Positions 15,925-22,915 of a DNA stretch of 31,770 nt are shown piece by piece (positions within the stretch are counted from its first letter, which is position 1; every line of letters starts with the position of its first letter). This DNA is from an uncultured Collinsella sp. (GTDB taxonomy: Bacteria; Actinomycetota; Coriobacteriia; Coriobacteriales; Coriobacteriaceae): positions 1 through 31,770 of the forward strand of contig CABUQK010000008.1 in NCBI GenBank assembly GCA_902493615.1. Direction: 5' to 3'. The position numbers and the translations under genes are program-made. The notes under the pieces were generated by a model, which had not been told where the DNA came from, searched no databases, and saw only the letters and a list, made by a program, of their open reading frames with translations.

Positions 15925-15946
15925 GCCTCTCCTTCGTCTGCACGAT

Positions 15947-15974
15947 ATTGTAGACGAGAACGGGCGCACCCCAA
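15947..15974 (-). promoter_or_regulatory. Probable promoter of the HAD phosphatase gene
   Basis: On the minus strand a TACAAT -10 (15947-15952) lies 16 bp after a weak TTGGGG -35 (15969-15974), about 20 bp ahead of the start codon. The -35 overlaps an imperfect GC hairpin (CGGGCG/CGCCCG) that may have terminated the former glnB gene upstream. Confidence 0.45.
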
Positions 15975-16005
15975 GAGAGGCACGCCCGTCAGGCGAAAGA
16001 TTGTT

Positions 16006-16104
16006 CTACACCGCGGCGGGGCCGTGTTCGCCGGTACGGATGCGGATGACTTCCTCGACCGGCTCGACCCAAATCTTGCCGTCGCCGACGGTGCCGCAAT
16101 CTTG
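16006..16104 (-). pseudogene. PII signal-transduction protein (GlnB/GlnK) C-terminal remnant
   Basis: The minus-strand frame ending at TAG 16006 reads C-G-T-V-G-D-G-K-I-W-V-E-P-V-E-E-V, then I-R-I-R-T-G-E-H-G-P-A-A-V. This is the unmistakable C-terminal segment of PII proteins (the G-D-G-K-I region, the R-I-R-T-G-E strand and the tail). Only about 32 of 112 residues remain. The T-loop, the uridylylation Tyr and the start codon are absent, and the sequence upstream is not PII-like. It is therefore a degraded relic. Its companion ammonium transporter gene is not present in the window. Confidence 0.8.
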
Positions 16105-16178
16105 GAAACGGCGCAGCAACGGGCGAGAAACCAATGAGAAACGCGAGGACCACAGGAGCTGGCCCCACCCCGTCCCGG

Positions 16179-17198
16179 CTAGCGGCGGAACAGCTCGCGG
16201 GCTCGGTCGCGGAGGTCGGTAGCGCGGATGACACCTTCGTAGCGATTGATGCGCAGACGCGGGAAGGCGTTAAAGAAGCGTAGGTCGCGGCGGCTGAGCG
16301 ACACGCTTGGCACCGGACGGCTCATGCGCTTGCCGGCAAGGCGACGACTGAGCGACGGACGCGGCATGCTCGGCGCGGCATCGGCCACGCGGCGGGCAGC
16401 GAGCGCCAAGCCGCGAGCACCATCCGAGATAAACGTCGGCATCGAAGCCTTCTCGCGCAGGGCATCGAGCGTCGCATCGCCCAGCTCCGCCAGCCACGCG
16501 TTAACGGCACGGCTGCGGATATGCGTCTGTGCCACCGAGTCGATCGTCGATTCGGGAATGCGCTCGAGCATTGAGTCCGAGGCATCGGCAAGTGACTCAT
16601 TGATGCGGTCGGCAAGGTCGGCGCGCACACGCTCCAGCTGATCGGACAGGCGGCGCCAACTGGCCAAAGAGCATGCCGCGTCGACCATCATCGCGACCGC
16701 GACGATAAAGGCGGACAGCCGCACAATCAGCACCGGCAGATGGCCGAGCAGCCCCAGCAATGCCGGCTCCACTACGCGGCAAATGCACAGCGCACCCAAG
16801 CCAAACGCGCAGGCCCAGTACAGGCAGATGCGTCCGTGCAGGTTAAACGGCAGGTGCGAATAGTCCCAAAAGCGAGCGCCTGTTGTCTTTTCCAATAGGA
16901 GGCCCACACTGTACTCGATTACGCTGCACACAAGCGCCGCGGCGACAAACTGGCTCGAGGCATCCGGAATTCCGCGCAGCAAAAGCCAGCAGGCTATGCC
17001 GCCCACACCATAGATAGGACAACAAGGCCCCAGCAAAAATCCGCTGTTGGCGAAGCGTCCTTGGTTGAGCATGGCGCATACTGTCGACTCCCAAGCCCAG
17101 CCGCAAAGCCCGTAAAAAGCAAACGAGAGCACCAATGCCGAGAGCGGACAGGCGGCAAGCGTCGCACCGCCAAACGCCATATCGATCGCGGTTTCCAC
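16179..17198 (-). CDS. CmpB-type (putative ABC type IV) membrane protein
   Basis: This is a 339-residue protein. Residues 15-190 contain about five membrane segments with the family signatures F-A-F-Y-G-L-C-G-W-A-W-E, F-L-L-G-P-C-C-P-I-Y-G-V-G and F-W-D-Y-S-H-L-P-F-N-L-H-G-R-I-C, as in PF06541 (ABC_trans_CmpB). Biochemical role is not established for the family. The remaining 150 residues are a basic cytoplasmic tail, longer than usual for the family, with predicted helices and many Arg. The start is GTG, 3 bp after the HD gene stop codon, and its Shine-Dalgarno GGAGAGGG lies inside the end of that gene, so the two are translationally coupled. Confidence 0.8.
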   Translation of the reverse strand: METAIDMAFGGATLAACPLSALVLSFAFYGLCGWAWESTVCAMLNQGRFANSGFLLGPCCPIYGVGGIACWLLLRGIPDASSQFVAAALVCSVIEYSVGLLLEKTTGARFWDYSHLPFNLHGRICLYWACAFGLGALCICRVVEPALLGLLGHLPVLIVRLSAFIVAVAMMVDAACSLASWRRLSDQLERVRADLADRINESLADASDSMLERIPESTIDSVAQTHIRSRAVNAWLAELGDATLDALREKASMPTFISDGARGLALAARRVADAAPSMPRPSLSRRLAGKRMSRPVPSVSLSRRDLRFFNAFPRLRINRYEGVIRATDLRDRARELFRR

Positions 17199-17201
17199 CG
17201 T

Positions 17202-17738
17202 CTACCCTCTCCTCTTTTCGCTCGATGCTTTACTCACGCTATCGTCCGTCTCGTCCTTGCGCGGCAGGCGGCCGGCGACCGTCTCACGCAGAGCACACCA
17301 TTTATCCGCCAGACAAACAATCCACGCCTCGCGACACGTCGGCGGCACCGGCACCAGCGGAAACATATGCCGCACGATAATATTCCGCTCTCGCGGCGTC
17401 AGCTCAAAATCTTCCTCGGCACGCGCCAGGGCAAAAAACGGATGTCGAAATCCGTGCAGTCGATGGCTCGGGTCGGGGTCGTGCCAATCATAGAGAAAGT
17501 AGTCGTGCAGCAAGGCCCCGCGCAGCAGCGAGGCACGGTCGATCGAAATGCCAGCACGGCCCAAGTGCTCGGCAAAGGACAGACTTGCCCGTGCCACCGA
17601 GGTCACATGTGCATAGACCGTCACGTCGCCATGCTGGATAAACTCGCGCGTCAGGTCCAAGCGGCCCGCCTGGGCGAGCTGGCGGGCGGCATCGTCGACC
17701 TCGTGCGCGATTTTCTCGGCACGAACGGCATCGGACAT
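17202..17738 (-). CDS. HD-domain hydrolase
   Basis: This is a 178-residue cytoplasmic protein of the HD superfamily. The metal ligands appear to be His44 (V-Y-A-H-V), His78-Asp79 (A-L-L-H-D-Y-F-L-Y-D-W) and Asp145 (C-L-A-D-K-W-C-A). H-P-F-F-A-L, a second His pair and R-H-M-F-P-L lie between them. The substrate is unknown; such proteins are usually nucleotidases or phosphohydrolases. The ATG at 17738 follows GGAAGGAGG. An upstream in-frame start at 17783 would add 15 residues without a ribosome site. The gene is the first of a coupled pair with the CmpB-type membrane protein, which suggests related function, possibly in envelope stress or nucleotide-derived signalling (inference). Confidence 0.8.
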   Translation of the reverse strand: MSDAVRAEKIAHEVDDAARQLAQAGRLDLTREFIQHGDVTVYAHVTSVARASLSFAEHLGRAGISIDRASLLRGALLHDYFLYDWHDPDPSHRLHGFRHPFFALARAEEDFELTPRERNIIVRHMFPLVPVPPTCREAWIVCLADKWCALRETVAGRLPRKDETDDSVSKASSEKRRG

Positions 17739-17826
17739 GCTGCCTCCTTCCAGCGGCTCACGGCGGCAAGCCACGGCCTGCACGTATTGAAAAAATCATC
17801 ATCGAATCTATCAGTATGGCATCGGA

Positions 17827-17838
17827 CAAAACGTTTTG
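17827..17838. promoter_or_regulatory. 12-bp palindrome in the divergent HD/Dxs-like promoter region
   Basis: CAAAACGTTTTG is perfectly self-complementary and lies in the 227-bp gap between divergent genes (89 bp before the HD start and 128 bp before the Dxs-like start). It resembles a compact LacI-type or other dimer site. No clear -35/-10 pair was found near it for either gene. Confidence 0.35.
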
Positions 17839-17965
17839 CCCCACCAGTTGTCGAATTACCGCGCCGCCGTCACATATCAAACGCCAAAATGTGCGAGACT
17901 GTCTTGTGCAATTGTGTCGGCCGAGGGAGCGCCGGCGCTCGATTCGCATGGAGTAACCCACAACG

Positions 17966-19747
17966 ATGCTGCTTACGCAAACGACAACGCCCGAGGACGT
18001 CAAGGCTCTCGACCGCGCCGAGCTTCCGCTGCTCTGCGGCGAGATTCGCCACGCCATCCTCGAAAGCTCCGCCGCTGTCGGCGGACACGTTGCCCCCAAC
18101 CTGGGCGTCGTTGAGCTTACGGTTGCGCTTCATCGCGTGTTTAACTCCCCTATCGACAAGATTGTCTTTGACGTTTCGCACCAGACCTACGCCCACAAGG
18201 CGCTGACCGGGCGCGCGTATACCTATATCGATCCGGAACGTTTTGGCGAGGCTTCTGGCTTTGCCAATCCCGACGAGTCCGAGCACGACCTGTTCGCCAT
18301 GGGCCACACCTCCACATCGGTGAGCCTGGGCTGCGGCTTGGCACACGCCCGCGATCTGGCGGGCGACAGCTACAACGTCATCACCATCATTGGCGACGGC
18401 TCGCTTTCGGGCGGCTTGGCATTTGAGGGCTTCAACAATGCCGCCGAACTCGACAGCAACCTGATCATCATCGTCAACGATAACGACCAGTCCATCGCCG
18501 AGAACCACGGTGGCCTCTATCGCAATCTGGCCGAGCTGCGCACCAGCAACGGCACCTGTGAGCGCAACGTTTTCCGCGCGATGGGACTCGACTACCGTTA
18601 TTTGGACGCCGGCAACGACGTGTTGGCCCTGGTCGACGCGCTGCAGGAACTGCGCAATATCGATCATCCCATCGTGCTGCACGTCTCCACCGCCAAGGGC
18701 AAGGGCTTTGAGCCGGCCCAGAGCGACCCCGAACGCTGGCACCACGTGGGTCCGTTTGACATGGCGACTGGGCGCAAGCTTTGCCCGGGCCATCCGAGCG
18801 AGCCCGCGCCGCGCACCTATGCTGACATTACGGGCGAGGCGCTCAGCGCCGCCATCGAGCGCGATCCACAGGTCGTTGGCATCACGGCCGCCACGCCCTA
18901 CATTATGGGCTTTACACCCGAGCTTCGCGCTGCCGCCGGCAAACAGTTCGTCGATGTGGGCATTGCCGAGGAGCACGCCGTGACCTTTGCCACCGCGCTT
19001 GCGCGCTCGGGCGCCAAGCCAGTCTTTGGTGTGTACGGTACGTTTTTGCAGCGCGCCTACGACGAGCTGTGGCACGACCTGTGCCTCAACGACGCCCCCG
19101 CAACCATTTTGGTGTTTGGTGCGTCAATCTTTGGCACCACGTCCGAGACGCATCTTTCGTTCTTTGATATTTCCATGCTGGGCGGTCTTCCCAACATGCA
19201 CTACTTGGCGCCGGCCTGCATGGAGGAATATCTGTCCATGCTGAGCTGGTCGCTCGACCACCGCGAGCATCCCGTGGCAATCCGCGTACCGGGCATCGGC
19301 CTGGTAAGCCGCCCCGACCTTGCGCCCGCCGAAGACACCGACTACAGCGCCGTTCGCTACAACGTGGTGCGTCAGGGCCGCGACGTTGCCGTGCTCGCGC
19401 TTGGCGATTTCTTTGAGCTGGGTGAGCGCGTGGCAAACCGTCTGACTGCCGAGTACGGCATCGAGGCCACGCTCGTCAACCCGCGCTTTGCAACCGAGCT
19501 CGACCGCGAGTTCCTCGACAGTCTTGCCGCCGAGCATCGCGTTGTCGTCACCCTCGAGGACGGCATCTTGGACGGCGGCTGGGGCGAGCGCGTGGCATGC
19601 TATCTGGCATGCACGCCGTTGCGCACGCGCACCTTCGGCATCGCCAAGGGCTTCCCCGACCGCTACGACCCCAACGAGCTGCTCGCTCAGAACGGCATGA
19701 CGGTCGAGAACATGGCCGCCGAAGCCGTAAGGCTACTCAACGAGTAA
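17966..19747 (+). CDS. Divergent 1-deoxy-D-xylulose-5-phosphate synthase (Dxs-like, TPP enzyme)
   Basis: This is a 593-residue thiamine-diphosphate enzyme, somewhat shorter than the usual roughly 620-residue Dxs. The N-terminal half has V-F-D-V-S-H-Q-T-Y-A-H-K-A-L-T-G-R (about 67-83). The TPP/Mg motif runs from G-D-G-S-L-S-G-G (143-150) to N-D-N-D (171-174). The middle domain has V-D-V-G-I-A-E-E-H-A-V-T with the TPP-activating Glu335, and Y-G-T-F-L-Q-R-A-Y-D. A transketolase C-terminal domain completes it. Canonical Dxs makes DXP from pyruvate and glyceraldehyde 3-phosphate. Here the substrate region reads G-A-S-I-F-G-T-T-S-E-T-H-L-S-F-F-D and I-R-V-P-G, where typical Dxs has R-A-G-I-V-G-A-D-G-x-T-H and R-Y-P-R-G. 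It may be a paralogue with altered acceptor. The start follows GGAG with a long (12-nt) spacing. Confidence 0.82.
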   Translation: MLLTQTTTPEDVKALDRAELPLLCGEIRHAILESSAAVGGHVAPNLGVVELTVALHRVFNSPIDKIVFDVSHQTYAHKALTGRAYTYIDPERFGEASGFANPDESEHDLFAMGHTSTSVSLGCGLAHARDLAGDSYNVITIIGDGSLSGGLAFEGFNNAAELDSNLIIIVNDNDQSIAENHGGLYRNLAELRTSNGTCERNVFRAMGLDYRYLDAGNDVLALVDALQELRNIDHPIVLHVSTAKGKGFEPAQSDPERWHHVGPFDMATGRKLCPGHPSEPAPRTYADITGEALSAAIERDPQVVGITAATPYIMGFTPELRAAAGKQFVDVGIAEEHAVTFATALARSGAKPVFGVYGTFLQRAYDELWHDLCLNDAPATILVFGASIFGTTSETHLSFFDISMLGGLPNMHYLAPACMEEYLSMLSWSLDHREHPVAIRVPGIGLVSRPDLAPAEDTDYSAVRYNVVRQGRDVAVLALGDFFELGERVANRLTAEYGIEATLVNPRFATELDREFLDSLAAEHRVVVTLEDGILDGGWGERVACYLACTPLRTRTFGIAKGFPDRYDPNELLAQNGMTVENMAAEAVRLLNE

Positions 19748-19788
19748 AAAACCTCCGCAAGGAAAGCATCCCTGCGGAGGTTTTTGTT
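19747..19788 (+). terminator. Terminator of the Dxs-like gene
   Basis: AAAAACCTCCGCA (19747-19759) pairs perfectly with TGCGGAGGTTTTT (19773-19785) around a 13-nt loop, followed by GTTTT. It begins at the stop codon. Confidence 0.92.
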
Positions 19789-19801
19789 TTCGCGACGCGA
19801 T

Positions 19802-19860
19802 TATCTCAATCTGTAACATCCAGGGCCCGAATTCCCGTCCAACTGTTACAGATCTAGACA
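19802..19860. repeat. 59-bp inverted-repeat element, copy 1
   Basis: TATCTCAATCTGTAACA (left arm) and TGTTACAGATCTAGACA (right arm) flank a 25-bp centre that contains CCCG, TTCCCGTC and CAAC. The arms match those of copies 2 and 3 with only a few changes. It lies in the 508-bp gap between the Dxs-like gene and the ABC importer. Confidence 0.88.
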
Positions 19861-19882
19861 AGACGTCTTAGTCCCTGACCTT

Positions 19883-19941
19883 TGTCTCAATCTGTAACAG
19901 ATAGAGACCTTTTAGCCATCCAGATGTTACAGATCGAGACA
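19883..19941. repeat. 59-bp inverted-repeat element, copy 2
   Basis: TGTCTCAATCTGTAACA and TGTTACAGATCGAGACA form 17-bp arms with a single mismatch, around a 25-bp centre (TAGAGACC, TTTAGCC, ATCCA) related to those of the other copies. The copy begins 81 bp after copy 1 and has the same length. Confidence 0.9.
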
Positions 19942-19962
19942 TTCGAATTCCCCTGAAGTGAA

Positions 19963-20021
19963 AATCTCGATCTGTAACAGGTAGAACCCATTTCCTCGTC
20001 TAACTGTTACAGATTGAGACA
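19963..20021. repeat. 59-bp inverted-repeat element, copy 3
   Basis: AATCTCGATCTGTAACA and TGTTACAGATTGAGACA flank a 25-bp centre (TAGAACCC, ATTTCC, CGTCTAAC). It begins 80 bp after copy 2. Arm-to-arm distance is 42 bp in all three copies. Confidence 0.9.
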
Positions 20022-20133
20022 AAGCAGCAAGGCATGCCGCCGCACCGACCATGCCGTCTGCAAAGCGCTATCTCAGCTGCAATAAGCGACGTTTACCCAG
20101 ATAAAACCTGCCAAAATAAACCTGTCCCTTTTT

Positions 20134-20162
20134 GGTAGGTACAATAACCCATAAGGTAGGTA
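20134..20162 (+). promoter_or_regulatory. Direct repeat GGTAGGTA at 21-bp spacing upstream of the importer promoter
   Basis: GGTAGGTA occurs at 20134-20141 and 20155-20162, start to start 21 bp, which is two helical turns on the same face. The second copy ends 20 bp before the -35 box. This is the position expected for an activator or for cooperative repressor binding at the importer operon. Confidence 0.5.
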
Positions 20163-20182
20163 TGTTTCTGAGTTATTTCGTG

Positions 20183-20212
20183 TTGACCCATTTGAGCGCG
20201 ATAGGGTATAAC
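20183..20212 (+). promoter_or_regulatory. Sigma-70-type promoter of the amino-acid ABC importer
   Basis: TTGACC (20183-20188) and TATAAC (20207-20212) are separated by 18 bp. The start codon of the binding-protein gene is 44 bp after the -10, leaving a short leader with no room for a riboswitch. Confidence 0.8.
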
Positions 20213-20255
20213 TCTACTCAACCGCTAGGGATTTTATTGAGAAAGGTGTTCTACC

Positions 20256-21251
20256 ATGAGCAAGAACCTCTCCCAGCAGGTCGTTCTCGACCGCCGCGGC
20301 TTTGTCGCCGCTACCTTCGCAACCGTCGCCGGCCTTGGTCTTGCCGGCTGCTCCGACACCAGCGCCGAGGCCGACAAGGGTTCCGCCGCCGGTTCCTCCA
20401 AGAGCTCCGAGGATACCGAGGCTTCCACCACGCTCGACGCCAAGGCATTCGACAAGCTCGTCGACAACGGCCCCAAGGCCGATGACGACGCCATCGCCGC
20501 CAGCACCTGGGCCACGGCCGTCAAGGACGCCGGCGTCTTTAAGATCGGTGGCGTTCAGACCTCTACGCTCTTCTCCCTCCTCAACGAGAAAGACGGTCAG
20601 ACCCGCGGCTTCGATGCCGGTATCGCACAGCTCCTGTCCAACTACATTCTGGGCGAGAACAAGGTCGAGATCACCCAGGTAACCTCGGACACCCGCGAGT
20701 CCGTCCTGCAGAACGGCCAGGTCGACGCCGTCTTTGCCACCTACACCATTACCGATGAGCGCAAGAAGCTCGTCTCCTTTGCCGGTCCCTACTACTACAC
20801 CCAGCAGGCTATCCTGGTGCTCGCCGATAACGACGACATCAAGAGCGTCGACGACCTGGCCGACAAGAACGTCGCCGTCCAGTCCGGCTCCAACGGCCCC
20901 GCCATCCTGGAGGAGTTCGCCCCCAAGGCCAGCCAGCAGGAGTTCAAGACCGACGAGGAGGCCCGCCAGGCACTCCAGCAGGGCCGCGTTGACGCCTACG
21001 TCATCGATAACAACATGCAGCAGAGCGCCCTGGTCCGCGAGCCCGGCAAGTACAAGATTGCCGGCAAGCCCTTCGGCAGCAAGGAGCCTTACGGCATCGG
21101 CCTGCCGCTCGATTCCGACGGCGTCGCCTTCGTCAACGACTTCCTTAAGAAGATCGAGGACGATGGCACCTGGACCGAGCTGTGGCAGATCTGCATCGGC
21201 GACCGTACGGGCGACACCAATGTTCCCGAGCTGCCCGAGATCGGCGCCTAG
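20256..21251 (+). CDS. Polar amino-acid ABC transporter substrate-binding lipoprotein
   Basis: This is a 331-residue SBP_bac_3 (cluster F) protein. The N-terminus has a twin-Arg motif (D-R-R-G-F-V, residues 12-17) and a lipobox L-A-G-C with Cys32 as the lipidation site, so it is a possible Tat-exported lipoprotein. A Ser/Ala/Glu-rich linker (33-60) leads to the two-lobe domain, with F-K-I-G-G-V, R-G-F-D-A-G-I-A-Q-L-L, Q-V-T-S-D-T-R and A-V-F-A-T-Y-T-I-T-D-E-R, as in glutamate/glutamine-binding proteins. The substrate is probably a polar amino acid, and Glu/Gln is favoured by the pattern. A good promoter and GAAAGGTG Shine-Dalgarno precede it. A hairpin after the gene (21340-21365) probably lowers read-through into the permeases, as is common where the binding protein is needed in excess. 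Confidence 0.88.
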   Translation: MSKNLSQQVVLDRRGFVAATFATVAGLGLAGCSDTSAEADKGSAAGSSKSSEDTEASTTLDAKAFDKLVDNGPKADDDAIAASTWATAVKDAGVFKIGGVQTSTLFSLLNEKDGQTRGFDAGIAQLLSNYILGENKVEITQVTSDTRESVLQNGQVDAVFATYTITDERKKLVSFAGPYYYTQQAILVLADNDDIKSVDDLADKNVAVQSGSNGPAILEEFAPKASQQEFKTDEEARQALQQGRVDAYVIDNNMQQSALVREPGKYKIAGKPFGSKEPYGIGLPLDSDGVAFVNDFLKKIEDDGTWTELWQICIGDRTGDTNVPELPEIGA

Positions 21252-21339
21252 GCAGAGAGCCTGGTAACGGCCGCAACGAAACCATACGGAAACGCACGAT
21301 GCGCTTTATTGCGCTAAACTGTTTCCTCACTGAGTTGTC

Positions 21340-21368
21340 GGGGCTTCCGTACACACGGGAGCCCCTTT
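21340..21368 (+). terminator. Intra-operon attenuating hairpin
   Basis: GGGGCTTCCG (21340-21349) pairs with CGGGAGCCCC (21356-21365) apart from one mismatch, followed by TTTCCTTA. It lies between the binding-protein gene and the first permease gene and is a plausible partial terminator or 3'-end stabiliser. Confidence 0.55.
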
Positions 21369-21389
21369 CCTTATCGGCGGGAGGTCCGC

Positions 21390-22049
21390 ATGAGTCTCTC
21401 CGAACTCTGGTCGCTCTATGGCCAGAACTATATCGACGCGCTGCTCGCAACCTGGGGCATGACGCTTGAGTCGTTTGCCATCGCCATGATGCTGGCCGTC
21501 GCCGTCACCGTGATGCGCGTGTCGCCGCTCAAGCCGCTGCGCGTCTTTGGCGACCTGTATGTGCAGGTCTTCCGTAACATCCCCGGCATCGCGCTGCTTA
21601 TCATCGTCGTCTACGCGCTGCCACCGCTCAAGGTCGTCCTGCCCTACCGCACCTGCGTTATCGTCGCCACGGTCCTTTTGGGCTCGGCCTTTGGCTCCGA
21701 GAACTTTATGAGCGGTATCAACACTGTTGGCGTCGGTCAGGTCGATGCCGCACGTTCGCTCGGCATGAGCTTTAACCGCATCCTCGCCAAGATCGTGATT
21801 CCGCAGGCACTGCGTTCGAGCGTACTGCCCATGACGAACCTCTTTATCGCCGTCATGCTCACCACCGCCTTGGGCAGCCAGGTGCCGCTTAAGCCGCAAG
21901 AGCTCACCGGCGTGGTGAGCTATATCAACACGCGCTCGCTCGGCGGCGTCGCCGCGTTCTTTATCTCGGCGCTCGGCTACCTGGGCACGGCCTTTGTGGT
22001 AAGCCACATTGGCAACTATATCGATAAGAAGGTGAGGATCCTCCGATGA
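21390..22049 (+). CDS. Amino-acid ABC transporter permease 1
   Basis: This is a 219-residue HisM/GlnP-type permease with about five membrane segments. The cytoplasmic EAA loop is visible as G-Q-V-D-A-A-R-S-L-G-M-S-F-N-R-I-L-A-K-I-V-I-P-Q-A, about residues 113-137. V-F-R-N-I-P-G-I-A-L-L-I occurs near residue 60, typical of this family. It forms half of the membrane channel of the importer. The ATG follows GGGAGG. The stop overlaps the next permease start by 4 nt (ATGA), so the two are translated together. Confidence 0.9.
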   Translation: MSLSELWSLYGQNYIDALLATWGMTLESFAIAMMLAVAVTVMRVSPLKPLRVFGDLYVQVFRNIPGIALLIIVVYALPPLKVVLPYRTCVIVATVLLGSAFGSENFMSGINTVGVGQVDAARSLGMSFNRILAKIVIPQALRSSVLPMTNLFIAVMLTTALGSQVPLKPQELTGVVSYINTRSLGGVAAFFISALGYLGTAFVVSHIGNYIDKKVRILR

Positions 22050-22879
22050 GCAAGCATTCCTCCCCTGTACTCACCATGCGCGATGCACTCTACGAGACTC
22101 CCGGCCCCAAGATGCGCGCCAAGATTCGCATCGGCACCGCCATCTCGCTCGTCGCCGTGGCCGCACTCGTCGCCCTGGTGCTGCAGCGCTTCTATGTGAC
22201 CGGCCATCTTTCGGTCCACTATTGGTATTTCTTTACGCACCTCACCACCTGGAAGTTCTTGCTCGCCGGCTTTGAGGGCACCGTTAAAGTCGCACTCACC
22301 GCTGGCGCAATCGCGCTGGTGCTGGGCTTAGCCCTTATGCTCGGCCGTACCAGCGACATTAAGCCGCTGCAGCTGGTCTGCCGCGTGCTCACCGATTTCT
22401 TCCGCGGCGTGCCGAGCCTGCTGTTCATTTACTTCTTCTTTTTGGTGCTGCCCCAGTACAAGATCGCGCTGCCGTCGTTTTGGATGCTCACGCTCCCCGT
22501 CGCGCTCGCTGCCGCCGGCGTGCTGGCCGAGATTTTCCGCGCCGGCGTCAACGCCGTGCCACGTGGGCAGGTCGAGGCGGCCCAGGCACTCGGTCTCTCC
22601 AAAGCTAAAATCACCTTTAAAATCGTGTTGCCGCAGGCTATTCGATTTATCATCCCGTCGTTGATTTCGCAGCTCGTGGTCGTAGTCAAAGACACCACCG
22701 TCGCCTATGTGGTGAGCTACCCCGACCTCATGCAAAACGCCCGCGTGCTCATTACCAACTACGACGCTCTCGTGTCGGTCTACCTGGTAATCGCGGTCAT
22801 CTATATCCTCATCAACGTCGCGATCAACAAAGCCGCTGTCTATGTTTCGCACAAGACCGGCGCAACCATCATCCGCTAA
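22046..22879 (+). CDS. Amino-acid ABC transporter permease 2
   Basis: This 277-residue permease of the same family has a hydrophilic N-terminal extension of about 30 residues. It contains F-F-R-G-V-P-S-L-L-F-I-Y and the EAA loop G-Q-V-E-A-A-Q-A-L-G-L-S-K-A-K-I-T-F-K-I-V-L-P-Q-A. With permease 1 it makes a heterodimeric channel. Its start overlaps the end of permease 1, and a 36-bp gap separates it from the ATPase gene. Confidence 0.9.
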   Translation: MSKHSSPVLTMRDALYETPGPKMRAKIRIGTAISLVAVAALVALVLQRFYVTGHLSVHYWYFFTHLTTWKFLLAGFEGTVKVALTAGAIALVLGLALMLGRTSDIKPLQLVCRVLTDFFRGVPSLLFIYFFFLVLPQYKIALPSFWMLTLPVALAAAGVLAEIFRAGVNAVPRGQVEAAQALGLSKAKITFKIVLPQAIRFIIPSLISQLVVVVKDTTVAYVVSYPDLMQNARVLITNYDALVSVYLVIAVIYILINVAINKAAVYVSHKTGATIIR

Positions 22880-22915
22880 CGCTTTACCATTTCGAGTCAT
22901 AAGGAGCCGAGCACC

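Noticed and set aside
15925..15969. N-terminal extension of the HAD protein from an ATG at 15969
   Set aside because: The extra residues are Arg/Ser-rich, no Shine-Dalgarno precedes them and a -10 box lies inside. The start at 15924 behind AAGGAG is preferred.
15989..16234. An 81-codon minus-strand frame between the HAD gene and the CmpB gene
   Set aside because: It overlaps the PII remnant in another frame and has no ribosome site or recognisable features. The PII-like frame explains the region better.
19802..20021. CRISPR array
   Set aside because: The 17-bp units alternate in orientation, the 25-bp centres resemble each other across copies, and no cas gene lies nearby. They are three copies of an inverted-repeat element, not repeats with unrelated spacers.
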